From: Dastarcus helophoroides
Lineage: Eukaryota > Arthropoda > Insecta > Coleoptera > Bothrideridae
Reading direction: 5' to 3'
Length of the DNA stretch: 64,000 bases
NCBI GenBank assembly: GCA_028583605.1
Contig: CM053326.1
Location: forward strand, 31,851,431 to 31,915,430
Made by a program: the position numbers and the translations under genes. The notes beneath the pieces were generated by a model, which saw only the letters and a list, made by a program, of their open reading frames with translations, was not told the origin of the DNA and searched no databases. Within the stretch, counting starts at the first letter, position 1. Every line of letters starts with the position of its first letter. Positions 1-11,199 of this stretch are shown piece after piece.

Positions 1-440
1 AAACAGTGGAAACTTCTAGTTGAAACACGAAGTTTACAGGAAAATTTCAAAAGTAAAGGTAAATATTCGAAAAAAGTAGACAAAAAATTGGTACAGCCAA
101 CTTTCGATAACTTGACACCAACAAATTGAGAAAGTGAAAAATGTTCCTTGGATGCGTCTCTCAAACTGGCCACACTAGACCAGAAATCCCCTAGCGTGAG
201 TCCTCTGATAATGGATGGACGTCGTTTACTCTTACAAAATGAACATTTGAATATTTTACAAATGTTGTGAAATAAAAATCACGAATTTTGATTAAATTTT
301 TGTTTATCTGAATTTTTTGACCACCCCCTCTTTGTTATTTGAACTCCTATCAGTAATAAAAGCAGAAACTCGAGAACGGAAGTTCCAAAATTAGTGCATT
401 TCGTATCTACGACACTTGAATAATTCTACGGTGCAATAAT
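1..440. other. No identified feature
   Basis: AT-rich non-coding sequence. Nothing recognisable apart from short A/T runs. Confidence 0.5.
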
Positions 441-3110
441 ACGTAAAAGCTTCATAGAAAGAGGGAGAAAATCTCATTTTTCAAAAAAAGTAAACATTTT
501 CTAAAAATATTCCGGTTTTTCAAAAAAATTGAAACTTTTAAAATTAAAGAGAAAGCGAAATAGGAAGAAGATAAGGAAGATGATGAGGAAATAGGATAAG
601 GAATAAGAGAGAAAGAGAAGAAAGAAAAGAAAAAAAGGCGGGGAAAAGAAAGTGAAGAGACAAAGAGAAAGGGAAGAGAAAAAGAGAAAAGGAAGGGAAA
701 GAGTTTTGACAGATTCGAAATTTTGAAAAATTTTGAAAAACGGTTGAAATTTTGAAAAAGTTCATATTTTAAAAAAAGTCGAACTTTTGAGAAAAGGTTG
801 AAATTGTCAAAAACGTGCAAATTTGGAAAAGATTGAACGTTAAAAAAAATCAAAATTTCGAAAAAACTCGAAATTTTTAAAAAGATCAGTTTTTTGAGAA
901 AAAGACCATTTCGAAAAAAATGTCAAAAAGACTGAAAAAGGCGAAATTTCAAGGTGGTTTAACTCTTGACAAAAGTCCAAATATTCAGTAGTCAAAATTT
1001 TCGATAAAAATCGAGTTTTTTGGAAAAAAAACAACAGTCAAAACATTTAGACAAAGTTGAAATTTAAAATAGTCAAACTTTTAAAGACAAAATCTTGTAA
1101 TTTGCCAAAAAATGATTGCTGGAAAATTTGTACAAAAAATCGAAATTTTAAAAAACGTTTTTAAAAGTCAAATTTTAAAAAAAAAACCAAAATTTATGGA
1201 AAACAAAATTATAAGAAAGTAAACTCTTTCAAAATGTCGATATTTACCAAAATAAGTCAAAATTTCAAGGAAATTCTGAAAAAAGGCGATTTTTCCAAAA
1301 ATCGCTATTTTAAAAGGAGTCGAAATTTTCAGTAAAATCAAAAATTTCAAAATAACTAGCATTATTTGAAAATTAAAACTTGGATTAAAAAATAAGATAT
1401 AATTTCCAGAACAAGTCAAAACTTTGAAATTAAATAAAGAATTTTAAAAAAGTTGAAGTTTTGATACACAAAATTTTCAAAATAAGTCAACATTTTGAGA
1501 GGAAGTCAAAATCTTGAAATAAGTAAAAATTAAAAAATGTCGATATTTTCAAAAACCGAAATGTTTAAAGGGAAAAATTTTCAAAAATAAATCGAAATCT
1601 TCAAGAAAAAAATTGGAATTTTCGGAAAAGTTAAATTTTGGAAATATTAAACAAATCTAAATTTTGTCGATCGAAAGAAATACCGAAAAGAGCGAAATTT
1701 TCAAGAGTTAAAATTTTGTTTCTCAAAAAATTTAATTTAGAAGAAATTGAAATGTCCAGTCAAAATCTATAAAAAAAAATAATTTTCAAAAAAGATTAAG
1801 AACACACGAAAATGTAGTTTTCAAAACGTTTAATTTTTTAAAAAAGTTAGTTTACAAAAAATATTGAAATTTGGGAGACGGAATTGGTCAAAATTTAAAA
1901 AAAAATCGAAATTTTTAAAAATTTTAAAACTACGATAAAGCTTTTTAAAAAACGTCGAAATTAATAAACACAAAATTTTCCAGTCAATATTTCTATAAAC
2001 TAAAGTTTTGTAAAAGAATTGAAATTTAAAAAAAGTAGAAATGTTCAAATTTTTCAAAAGATGGATAACATTTCTCAAAAAAAAACAAAATTACAAAAGT
2101 CAAAATTTTGAGAAAATTCGATATTTTGGAGAAAGATCAAATTTTCCAAAAAAAATCGAATATTTGAAAGCATCGAATCTTCGAGGAAGTTACAATTTTT
2201 AAAAAAGTTGAAATAAAAAAAAATGGAATTTTTCGAAAATAGTCTTAAATTTTTAAACATATCGAAAATCGATCCACCATTCTTGTTATTTTGAACTTTG
2301 GGTAATTTGAACTTTTTCTTTGGTTCCTTGAATTTCAAATTATCGAGAGTCGATCGTATCTTGAATTGAACTCGAAATGTTACATTTTTTTAAAATAATT
2401 TTATAGGGTGCAAATTCAAAGTTAAAACTTGCAATTTATTTATTTTCAAATCAAAATACAAACTTTTTTTTACATCTTCAACTTTGTTTTGAAAATTTAC
2501 TTTGATTCCCAAAGATTTTTTCGTTAACTGTATCAAAGTCTCAAACCTATTTTAAAAACATTGCTAAACTCAATTTTTTCTCTCTCAATTTCGAGTGAAA
2601 ATTTAAAAACTTTTTCAATTTGAGATTTTTTTAGGATAATTTATAGTTTTCTCTAAATTCTGCTTTTAAACTGTTAGAAAAACTGAATTTTTTGAGTATT
2701 CTAACTTGAAATGTCGATCGAATTCCTAAAATAGAATTTCAACTATTTCTCGAAATTTCGACTCTTTTTGAAGAGCTTAACTTTTCTGAAGATTTCAACT
2801 TTTTTTATAAATTCGGTTATTTTGATATTTGTCGCTATCTCCCCAAAATTTCGCCTTTGTTTTAGAAAATCGCTATTTTTGAAAATTTTGACATTTTTTT
2901 TAAACTTTTCTTTTTAAGAATTTCGCCTTTTTTTTAATTTCGACATTTTTTGAATATTTTGACTTATTTTTTTGAATATTTAGACGAATTTTTTAAACAT
3001 TTCAAATCACGACTGACTTAAAATCTCGATTTAAATTTCGACTTTTTTTTTAAAGAATTTCAAAAGAAAACGGGATATTTTTTTTAGTTTTTTTTTTGAA
3101 GAAAAAAGGG
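440..3110. repeat. AT-run repeat block with orientation switch near 2.34 kb
   Basis: Degenerate repeat of A-runs, GTCGAAATTTT and T-runs. From 440 to about 2,340 the purine-rich strand is plus; from 2,340 to 3,110 it flips to TTTCGACTTTTTT. A purine-only AGAAAG/GGAA tract at 545-705 is a polypurine simple repeat. Confidence 0.7.
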
Positions 3111-4437
3111 GAAAAGGGCTCTTTCATTTAATATTACCGCCTGATATGGTTTCCATTAAAAAAAAGAATCTTTAGGTTATAATTCCAAAAACCATGGGGC
3201 CAATTTAAAAATCATTTACATCATTAAACTCTATGGGAAAACTGCATTAAGAACATTTTTGCCAAATTTTTGTAATTAACGGGAAAGGAGTTACAGTGCA
3301 ACGTCTTCGAAAATTTAAAATTTTTCAAAATGGTGCTTAAAAGGATAAAGGTACAATATTTTGCTATGACAAGATAATTTATTTCACAAAATTGTCCTAT
3401 GTTTGCCCGATCCTCATATATCTGCTGGAAATAGGAGTAATAGGGCAAAATGATATGCACTGTAGTACATAGAGGAAAAATATTTTAAAAGATGGGAAAT
3501 TTAAAATATTCTTTGATCCCTTCCAGCAGAAAATATGTTGCCGGATGTTTACGTGTTCCACATTTTTTCTCGTTTCTTGTACTCGATGTACTTGTAAATG
3601 TCGAGGAATTGGCGGATGCGCCAGGGGCAAGGGATACGTGTCGACTACGATCTCGAAAATGGACGTAATATATAGCTGACGGATAATATAGTCCATAAAG
3701 GCAAAGCTCGCGTAAACCGTGCACTGAGAGCCAATACGGTTGTGCAACAAATGTTTACGTTTGGAGAATCGATGTATAGGCGTTCTATATGTTAATTCGG
3801 CGCCGTAACGAACAAATTTAAATAACAGAACGATAGTTGCACAGGGTGTGGGAGGGCGTACTTCATTGTAAACACAGCACTAACATCAAGGTTCAGGTCA
3901 CAACAGTTTACTCGCCATAAAAGGATTGTTTTGTTGCGTCATCAGAATGGAAAGGTTAACAATCCGACAATCGTACACAACATCAAAAATACGTCGGTAA
4001 TATTTATTATTATCGGTTTCTTGCAAATAACGTTATTAATGTAAATGTAAATTGATAAAACAATTACATACTACATAAATATCACGTCAATTTATTCTGA
4101 AATGTAAAAAAATACTAATAATATGCATACGACTAGAGTTCAATTTTTTTATTTGGAAAATCATTTCTTATACGATTTCTCAATCTGCAATTATTCATAA
4201 TTTAATCAATTATACACGTTCAATATGAAACCCCACTTTTTATTTAAATTCAATTTTTAAGAACGGTTATAAGTTCATAATTAAATTAGTCTGCGAAGTG
4301 GGAAGTAGCTTTTCAATATTCCCAATTTGATTCTGAAAATTTGTTAATCGAAATTTAAAGCAAAAATTAAAAATTTAAAAAACTAAAATTTCTAGATATA
4401 TTCCAAATTTAAATGTCTGATTTTCGTAAAATGGTCT
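3110..4437. other. Non-repetitive island
   Basis: 3,500-3,880 is less AT-rich and holds a 117-codon minus ORF (3,397-3,750) with no family resemblance I can name and no convincing splice context. The remainder to 4,437 is AT-rich with nothing seen. Confidence 0.4.
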
Positions 4438-5728
4438 TCTTCTTCTTCTTCACTTCAGGTTTTAGGCATTATTGTCTGTTACGATACTCATCTTTTTCTT
4501 GGCGTATCTATACTTCTTCTTCCAATAAATCTATAAAATCTTGCTTTGGCAGGCAATCTTTTTTCATTTATTCGTTCTACATGTTCTTTCCACTTAATTT
4601 TTTTCTGTTATTTTATCGTTTATATCAAAGATGTTTAACTCTATTCCTATATCATTATTTCTTATTCTATCTAGGTTTGTGCAGCCTTTCACTCTCCTAA
4701 GAAATTTTATCTTTTGTGCTTGTATTCTACTGTCTTCTTTTTTGTTGTTGTCCTTGTTTCGCTACTGCATACGAGGGTTGGGACAGCTGTAGTATAAAAT
4801 GTTATTTGCGTAACTTTTCTTGTTTTATTTTTTAGTGTTCTACTAATAGTTCCGCAAATTTGAGTGAATTTATTAAATTTTTCTTCTACGTCATTATTTC
4901 GATCATATGACATATCGCAACCTAAATATTTAAATTGTTTAACCTGCTCCAATACTGTATTATTTACAACTATTTTTGTTCTGTCTGATATTTATCTGAG
5001 AAAGCCATAGTCTTAGTCTTATTTGTTATTTTCATATCGTATTCTTGGCAGATATTTTGTAAGGTATACATAAGTCTTTGTAGATTGTCTTCTGTTTCTG
5101 CAAAAAGTACTAGGTCATCTGCAAATAAAAAGGAGTTTAGGACGATATGCTAATCTAGGTATTTTCCTGTAGAACGTTTCATTTTCCATTCTTTTATAAT
5201 GTTGTCTATGTATATGTTGAAGAGAGTTGACAATATGCAGCAGCCCGGTCTGACTCCTTTATTTGTTGTTATTTCTTTACTTAATTTTCCATCTGTTTCT
5301 ACTAGGATTGTGGTGTTAATGTATAGACTCTGAATTGTTTGTATTAAGTGTTCTGGATAAACCCGCTCCTCCATAATGTTCCATAATTTGCACCTACTTA
5401 CGTTGTCAAAAGCTTTCTCAAAGTATATAAAACTTACATGGATTTCTCTGTTGTATTTTCTGTGTTTTTCTATGATTTGTTGTATCGTAAATATTCCGTC
5501 TATTGTTGATCTGCCTTTTCTAAAACATATTTGTTCTTCCTCTATTAACTCTTCTGAAATTATTTTCAATCTGTTATGTAGTATTCTGGCATAAATTTTA
5601 TAAGTCATATCTAATAAACTAATTCCACGATAGTTTTGAGGTTTGTTCTTATCGCCTTTTTTAAACAATGAGATTACTTTTGCCCTTCTCCAGTTGTCAG
5701 GAATAATATTATTGATGTATTTCCAGGC
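4437..5728 (-). mobile_element. Non-LTR retrotransposon fragment (reverse transcriptase, 3' part)
   Basis: Minus-strand pieces read as a LINE reverse transcriptase: NNIIPDNWRRAKVISLF, NYRGISLL, FRKGRSTIDGIF, then GVRPGCCILS, FADDLVLF (about 5,105-5,125) and the C-terminal FKYLGCDMSY region (4,707-4,952). The polymerase is dead: the motif A aspartate of FIDFEKAFD is tyrosine (FIYFEKAFD), there is an in-frame TAG at 5,150-5,152, and a frame change near 4,960. The element ends in a GAA-type tail near 4,440. It is 5' truncated where mariner sequence begins. The clade is not certain. Confidence 0.8.
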
Positions 5729-5739
5729 AGATGAATTGG

Positions 5740-5996
5740 TACAAGAGGACCTTTTGAATGGCCATCCAAGTCTCCGGACTTAACAACTATGGACACTATT
5801 TCTTATGAGGGTATTTGAAGAGCAAAGTATTTAAGACCAAACTTGCAAATATTGAGGAGTTGAAAGGACGAATAAGGCAGGAGTGTAGACTAATTTCCCC
5901 CGAAGTAATTGGAAATGTTCAAAACTGAGTTTCAGTTTCGTTTAGGGTACTGTCAGTTAGTAAATGGACATATGGAATATATTAGTAATTATTCTC
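5740..5996 (+). pseudogene. Mariner-like transposase 3' fragment
   Basis: Reads, with frame changes, GPFEWPSKSPDLTTMD, then GYLKSKVFKTKLANIEEL and FQFRLGYCQLVNGHMEYI. This is the C-terminal part of IS630/mariner-type transposases, including the third acidic residue in SPDLxxMD. Broken by stops and frameshifts; directly abuts the LINE fragment. Confidence 0.65.
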
Positions 5997-6940
5997 AAGA
6001 ACGTATATAAGTCGAAAAGATTAGCTTGGTAACACACAATGTGCAATGCACATTGCACATTGTTATGGTTCGTTTATTTTATCGGCAGAACGGCAGATTA
6101 CAGATGCATATTAGCCGTCGCATGAGCACCAAATGTCTGGGTAAATAAGGAAATGAATAAATAGACCAAACCGTAAGAAAAGGCCATAAACATTATTTAA
6201 TGGTATAAAGATAAATATCCCTGTGTACTACACTAGAAAAAGATGGAGGTATTATAAAATATATATACCAGAGATAACATACTGGTGCCGCTTTGGTCTT
6301 GTTTGAAATCCATTGTAATCGAGATAAATTTTCAAATGCCATATGCTGTTATGAAACCGTAAACCATCGTCCAATATCATGTGGCATTTTTATCTGGGAG
6401 TCGTCGTAAATACTCTTTTAGCTCAAAGACAAATTTACTACTTTTTATCTTTTGACAATGCAACATTTTTTGATTATTTATGAAGTTTATAAACGTCGAC
6501 AGGAGGATTTAGTATGTTGCTATACTTGTAAACATCTTTTATTACCTTTCGAATTTTCCCTTTGAACTCCCAACAATCCGCAGATTGGAAATAGGTATTA
6601 GAAAAACTCACGTTCTAGCTTATATTACTTGCAAAATCAATATCGAACCTTGTTGCAAGCGTTGTACAGAAAGTGCTTTTTGTAATAAAACTTTTTAATG
6701 CCTTTCTATTGTATATTGAATGCTTGTAAACTAATCATTTTCCAATTGGGCGCATTCGCCACTTGTGCTACAAAGTAGACTTTTCAATAAGAAATGAAAC
6801 AGTAGAACGGTTTCGTATTTAAACTCGTTCCTGCCTGAAACTAAACTACAAAACACCCCTTTTATAAAGGCGTTTGACTAGGATTCTCTGCTTTACCATT
6901 AGATTCGTCGACACGTCTCAACGTATTTTATACCCTACCA
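5997..6940. other. No gene; contains a perfect palindrome
   Basis: AT-rich unique sequence. The only structure seen is the palindrome at 6,036-6,063 (13-bp arms around CA; core AATGTGCAATG). Confidence 0.5.
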
Positions 6941-7380
6941 TTAACTCTCAAACTTAAAGTTGAGATAAAATTTTCAAAAAATTTTAGAAAAAAATTTCAA
7001 AATTAAAGCTGAAAATTCTCAGAAAAAATTTTAAGATTTGACTTGCAATGATTAAAAAAATATCAAGCCGAAATTTTGGGAGGAAAATACAAATTTCGAA
7101 TTAAATTTTCAACCTGCTGTGAAATAAACATTGACAACTCGAGTCGAAAATTAACAAAAAAAATCGAGTTAGAGCACGCATATCGACAAAAACCTCGAAA
7201 TTTATTAAAAAATTCACGAAAATTTGGACGAAAAACTCACATTTATGTCGAAATTTCGATGCCCAGAATAAGTCTAACATTTTCACATTTTCAGTGTAAA
7301 ATTGAACTTTTGAAAAATAGGTCGCATCGAATCACTGAAGTGCGGGCGATTGGTTGGCAAGTTTGGTGATTTTTCTCTTT
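6940..7380. repeat. AT-run repeat block, purine orientation
   Basis: Degenerate GTCGAAATTTT motif. The 97-codon plus ORF at 7,076-7,369 consists mostly of this repeat and is not supported as a gene. Confidence 0.6.
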
Positions 7381-7419
7381 TTAAAAAGTACTTTCGTCAG
7401 AGACAGCAAATTCCAATGA

Positions 7420-8070
7420 GGTCCAGTTTGGCACATTAAGGACTTGAGGACCTCTGTCTATAGTGATTTTTTTTTCTTTCAAACTATGGAATGAATTACC
7501 GATTTCCTTGACAATTACAACATATCGCCTTATCTCTTTGTGGTGGAATTACTTACAAGAATTAAATCCTACATTAACATTGTTAGAACGAAATATGATA
7601 CTTCAATTCTAAAGAAAAGAGTCCAAGAGTTGGATATATAACCGGACTCGATTCTTTTAAAATCTCCGGACTTGCCATCTCTACTGCACTGGCACTTTCA
7701 ACATAGACGGGCTCGAAGGTCACAGGACTCAAACGGATACGTGATGAGAGTTAGCCTTCTGGTTGTTATTTATTTTGTGATATCCTGATTTAAAAAGGAT
7801 GTTAATCACCCACTATCTACATATCTCTATTCCCGCATCCTCCTCGTAGTGCTTCAAACGCATAGAAGGGTTAGGGTTTCCAGCTTGACACAGTGAGGAC
7901 TTTTGTCTACGGAGACTCTTTTTTCCATAGAACTTCCAAGTTATGGAACTTGTTACCGAAAGGAATTTTCCCCAAAAATTACAACCTATCCTTGTTTAAG
8001 AAGGCACTCCTACTCGCAGTGCTTTGAAAGCATAATGGGGTTACCCTTTGCTAGTGGATTAAACTTAAAA
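7420..8070 (+). mobile_element. Two 3'-terminal fragments of LINE Y family
   Basis: The first piece (about 7,420-7,560) includes FKLWNELPISL. The second (about 7,775-8,070) includes a complete tail: FVYGDSFFHRTSKLWN, FPKNYNLSLFKKA and then the family's 3' end, GCATAATGGGGTTACCC...GGATTAAACTTAAAAAAA. The same tail occurs at 10.8, 11.2, 39.3 and 41.8 kb. Both are 5' truncated. Confidence 0.7.
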
Positions 8071-8580
8071 AAATCTAACAATACAGGGCTGCATTAAACC
8101 TTTTAAAGCAGTCCACCAGCAGTAGTCGTATCAAAAATGTTTTAGAACGTCCGCTGCGTATAGCGAGGTATGCGCACCACACTACTTGATTTTTAGCATA
8201 GACTATACGCTTGGATACAATAATTCAAATCTCTAAAGCGCTTTACAATATATTTTCTGACCGAGCAGGCAATATTGCTCTGCTTATTGGAAAGATTTAT
8301 ACGACGAGAGATCCGGTCAAAGTTTTCTAGAAGAGGTAATAAATGCTACGTTGCCATTGCTTCAAAATATTTCCCCAGCTTCCGGAAAGAAGCAAGAAAA
8401 TTTTGGATTGCAAATCCGCTAAAACCATACCGCTAAAAATCCTCATATTTTACTACTTCTTTTGCAATATCACCCTACAAAATATATTACTTTTTTATCA
8501 GAATCTATAGAAATATTTGGCCACAATAAACGATAACCAGGGGTTGGATACTTTTTGCCCCCACCATGACAACTTTTGTT
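8070..8580. other. No identified feature
   Basis: Moderately complex sequence without a supported gene. Its right part may belong to the Penelope-like fragment that follows. Confidence 0.4.
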
Positions 8581-8700
8581 GTGTTCTAGAGTATAATTGA
8601 TACGCAAATTTTGTCCTCTGAAACCAAGAAAGATAAAAAAACACAACAGTTGCTCTAACACGTTTCGATAGACAAGCTATCATCTTCAGGGAGATACTAA
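8580..8700 (-). repeat. Dispersed repeat (Penelope-like?) copy 1
   Basis: Shares about 100 bp (GAAACCAAGAAAGAT..., CACAACA, GCTCTAAC, CGTTTCGATAG) with 14,625-14,725 and 41,010-41,105. In all three the hammerhead-like fold is on the minus strand. Hammerhead ribozymes in animal genomes are typical of Penelope-like pseudo-LTRs and related retroelements, which is the basis for the tentative name. Confidence 0.5.
8653..8693 (-). ncRNA. Hammerhead-ribozyme-like motif, family 1, copy 1
   Basis: Minus strand: CTCC, CTGAAGA, extra T, GATAGC-TTG-TCTATC, GAAA, CGTGTT, AGAG. Stem I has one C-A mismatch next to the core and stem II one changed pair relative to copy 2. Confidence 0.4.
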
Positions 8701-8759
8701 GGGTATAATTACTAACATAGGGAGCAAAACAAGATGGTTGACACTTTATCTAGTAACTA

Positions 8760-8787
8760 CACTTCTCCACAAAATTAACGCACCACT
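8760..8787. repeat. Tc1 left terminal inverted repeat
   Basis: 28 bp starting CACTTCTCCACAAAATTAAC, preceded by TA at 8,758-8,759; exact reverse complement of 10,265-10,292. Confidence 0.95.
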
Positions 8788-9046
8788 ATCCTTTTATCAA
8801 AAATCATGTACATGTGCAAATAACTTAAAATTTTCACATGCATGGACATTAGCATATCATGTAAGCATGTGATAAATGCTGCTACCTTTTTTTGTTGGTC
8901 CATTTTGCAGCTGGTACCAAGAAAAAAAACAAAATAAGGTATAAACAACATAAAACAGGATTTTGTGTTGTTCCATTAGAGTTCTGTCTAATTGACTGTT
9001 TGAGGTTGTTTTGGCATTTTGGATTAAAAAACACTATTTTCAAAAG

Positions 9047-10080
9047 ATGAACCATGTCTCGCGCAATTTAGGTCGTGATTAGTGTGTCCAGGCTGTAACA
9101 TTAGCCGGTGAAGGATTAAGTTACCGAAACATTGCCCAAAAACTTGGGGTATGCCATTCAACAATTTCTCGTGTCGTTCAAAGGTTCCGGGAAACAAATA
9201 CGAATCAAAGAAGACCAGGACAAGGAAGGTCTAGCAAAACAATCGCTCTACAAGATCGTTTTTTGAGACTCCGTGCATTACGTGAGAGATTTACAACCTG
9301 TAGAAGTTTGCAAATCCAGCTTGCAACCACACATAATCTGCAAGTTAGCATAGAAACGGTTAGAAGGCGGCTTGCTGCTGACGAGTTGCACCCCAGAATT
9401 CCAGCCAGGGGTCCATTCTTAACGGCAGGCCATCGCCGAATAAGACTACAATTTGCTAGAAATCACGTCAATTGGACCAACGCCGAATGGGCTCGTGACT
9501 TATTCACAGACGAGTCCAGATTTTGCCTGTTTAACAATGACAGGCGTGTGAGAGTGTTTCGACGAAGAAACGAACGGTGTGCCCAATGCAACATAAGACC
9601 AGTCCAAGCTTTTGGTGGCGGATCAATAATGGTATGGGGTGGCATCTCTTCAACGGGTCACACAGGCTTGCAGGTGATCAATCGAGGTTCATTGAATAGT
9701 CGACGATACATAACCGAAATTGTACAAGAACATGTCGTGCCGTATGGTCCCTATATTGGCGATGATTTTATTCTAATGCAAGATATGCGAAACCACACAT
9801 TGCTAGAATAGTGAGAGAATACTTTGATTAAGTTGATATTCAGGTTATGGACTGGCCAGCAAGAAGTCCAGAGCTGAATCCCATAGAAGATTTGTGGAAC
9901 ATTATTGGAAAGCGAGTCAAAGCTCTTATGCCCCCTCCAGCTACCCTTGGTGAGGTACAAGAAAGAATTCTAGAAATTTGGGATGGACTAGGTCAAAGGG
10001 AGATAACAAGTTTAATAGAGAGTCTGCCACGTCGGTGTGAAGCTGTTATCCGCAGTAGAGAGGAAAACACACGATATTAA
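9047..10080 (+). pseudogene. Tc1-like transposase, inactivated
   Basis: Cut-and-paste transposase. From the ATG at 9,047: HTH region LSYRNIAQKLGVCHSTISRV, basic hook RRPGQGR, then the catalytic core with TDESRF (first D), MQD (second D, about 9,777-9,785) and SPELNPIED (E). Three lesions: an in-frame TAG at codon 12 (9,080-9,082), a one-base loss right after the second catalytic D that shifts the frame, and a TAA near 9,830 before the E. All three catalytic residues are still encoded. About 344 codons if read through, a normal family length. It cannot supply transposase itself but its ends could be mobilised. Confidence 0.92.
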
Positions 10081-10264
10081 CCTTAAAAAAAAATTTGAAA
10101 AAATTAGAATTTTGCAATATTTTGTTAAGTATTGAATAAATCTTAAAAACTACTGTCATTAAATGACTGAGGAAATAAAAGTCTTTTAATCCTTAAGGTG
10201 TTAAAGTTCTGAATATCAAATTTTATGATTTTAAGATAATTGTTTAGTTATCTCGAAATTTCCA

Positions 10265-10292
10265 AGTGGTGCGTTAATTTTGTGGAGAAGTG
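10265..10292. repeat. Tc1 right terminal inverted repeat
   Basis: 28 bp ending GTTAATTTTGTGGAGAAGTG, followed by TA at 10,293-10,294. Confidence 0.95.
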
Positions 10293-10610
10293 TATTTACA
10301 TTTTACATGCGAAAAAAGCTGAGAATATTTTTTTTTTCATTTTATTAAAGATTGTGAATTTTTTAGAGCAAAGAACGTAATTTTTTCAAAATTTCTAACG
10401 ATTAAAACATAAACAGGCTGGTTGGATTGAATTACATCTTTTTATCGATATATTGAACTATAACAGGCACTCTTAACATTAGTAGTTTCTTAGATATTTT
10501 CGGTTCAGCGCTTAATGTTTCAAAAAACTACCAAAACCCTTTTTTCTTAATTTTTCAAATTCTTGTAAGAATGAAAAAAAAAATCATGGGCTAAACCTTG
10601 TTGTAAATTT
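10293..10610. other. No identified feature
   Basis: AT-rich sequence resuming the host DNA interrupted by the Tc1 element. Nothing recognised. Confidence 0.5.
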
Positions 10611-10616
10611 GTTGAG

Positions 10617-10808
10617 ACTCTTTTTTATATAGAACTTCCAAGCTATAGAACTCGTTACCAAAAGGAATTTTCCCCAAGAATTACAACCTATCCTTGTTTA
10701 AGAATGCGGTTCATCGCCATCTATCCTTGCTTCCGCATCCTACTTGCTGTGCTTGGAAGGCATAATGGGGTTGCCCTTTGCGAGTGGATTAAACTTAAAA
10801 AAAACCTT
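10617..10808 (+). mobile_element. LINE Y 3' fragment
   Basis: Carries TTCCAAGCTATAGAACTCGT, AACCTATCCTTGTTTAAGAA and the terminal GGATTAAACTTAAAAAAA. Shares private variants (CTTGGAAGGCATAATGGGG, AATGCGGTTCATCG) with the fragment at 11,047, so the two arose by duplication. Confidence 0.7.
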
Positions 10809-11046
10809 GTTTTCAAAAATGTTTGAATTTTTTTTTAATTGGGCACTTTTTTGAGTTTTTGAATTTTTATGAAAAATCTTGAATATTTTTTAAATTTCCA
10901 CCTTTGATGAAATTTTTTTGGAAATTTTCGAATTATTTTGGAAATTTTCAAATCATTTTGAAATCATTTTCTAAAAATTTTGGAATTTTTTTTGAAAATT
11001 ACGCTGTTTTTTAAGCTTCTGGATATTTTGGAATATTTTTATCTTT
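10808..11046. repeat. Duplicated AT segment, copy A
   Basis: About 240 bp nearly identical to 13,877-14,112, with matching landmarks TTTCCACCTTTGATGAAATT and TTACGCTGTTTTTTAAGCTT. Lies exactly between two LINE Y tails. Confidence 0.75.
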
Positions 11047-11182
11047 TCCCCAAAAATTACAACCTATCCTTGTTTAAGAATGCGGTTCATCGCCATCTAT
11101 CCTTGTTTCCGCATCCTACTTGCTCTGCTTGGAAGGCATAATGGGGTTGCCCTTTGCGAGTGGATTAAACTTAAAAAAAAAC
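11047..11182 (+). mobile_element. LINE Y 3' fragment, tandem copy
   Basis: Begins at CCCCAAAAATTACAACC and ends in the family's A-rich tail. Almost identical to the fragment ending at 10,808. Confidence 0.7.
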
Positions 11183-11199
11183 CTTCCCGAGTCATTTTT

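Larger units (their letters stand above)
8760..10292 (+). mobile_element. Complete Tc1-like transposon, 1,533 bp
   Basis: Perfect 28-bp terminal inverted repeats (CACTTCTCCACAAAATTAAC...) at 8,760-8,787 and 10,265-10,292, each flanked by the TA target duplication. Length, TA target and the enclosed DD34E transposase define a Tc1/mariner-superfamily element. The perfect ends suggest recent insertion, although the transposase is broken. Confidence 0.95.

Noticed and set aside
452..2338. Several minus-strand ORFs of 60-130 codons, rich in F, L, S, N
   Set aside because: They are translations of the AT-run repeat or of the polypurine tract; no domain, no codon bias, no splice context.
3397..3750. 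117-codon minus ORF in a less AT-rich island
   Set aside because: Not recognised, no convincing splice sites or poly(A) signal; kept only as an island description.
4413..4700. Plus-strand ORF of 95 codons
   Set aside because: Antisense to the LINE reverse-transcriptase C-terminus at the same place, which explains the sequence better.
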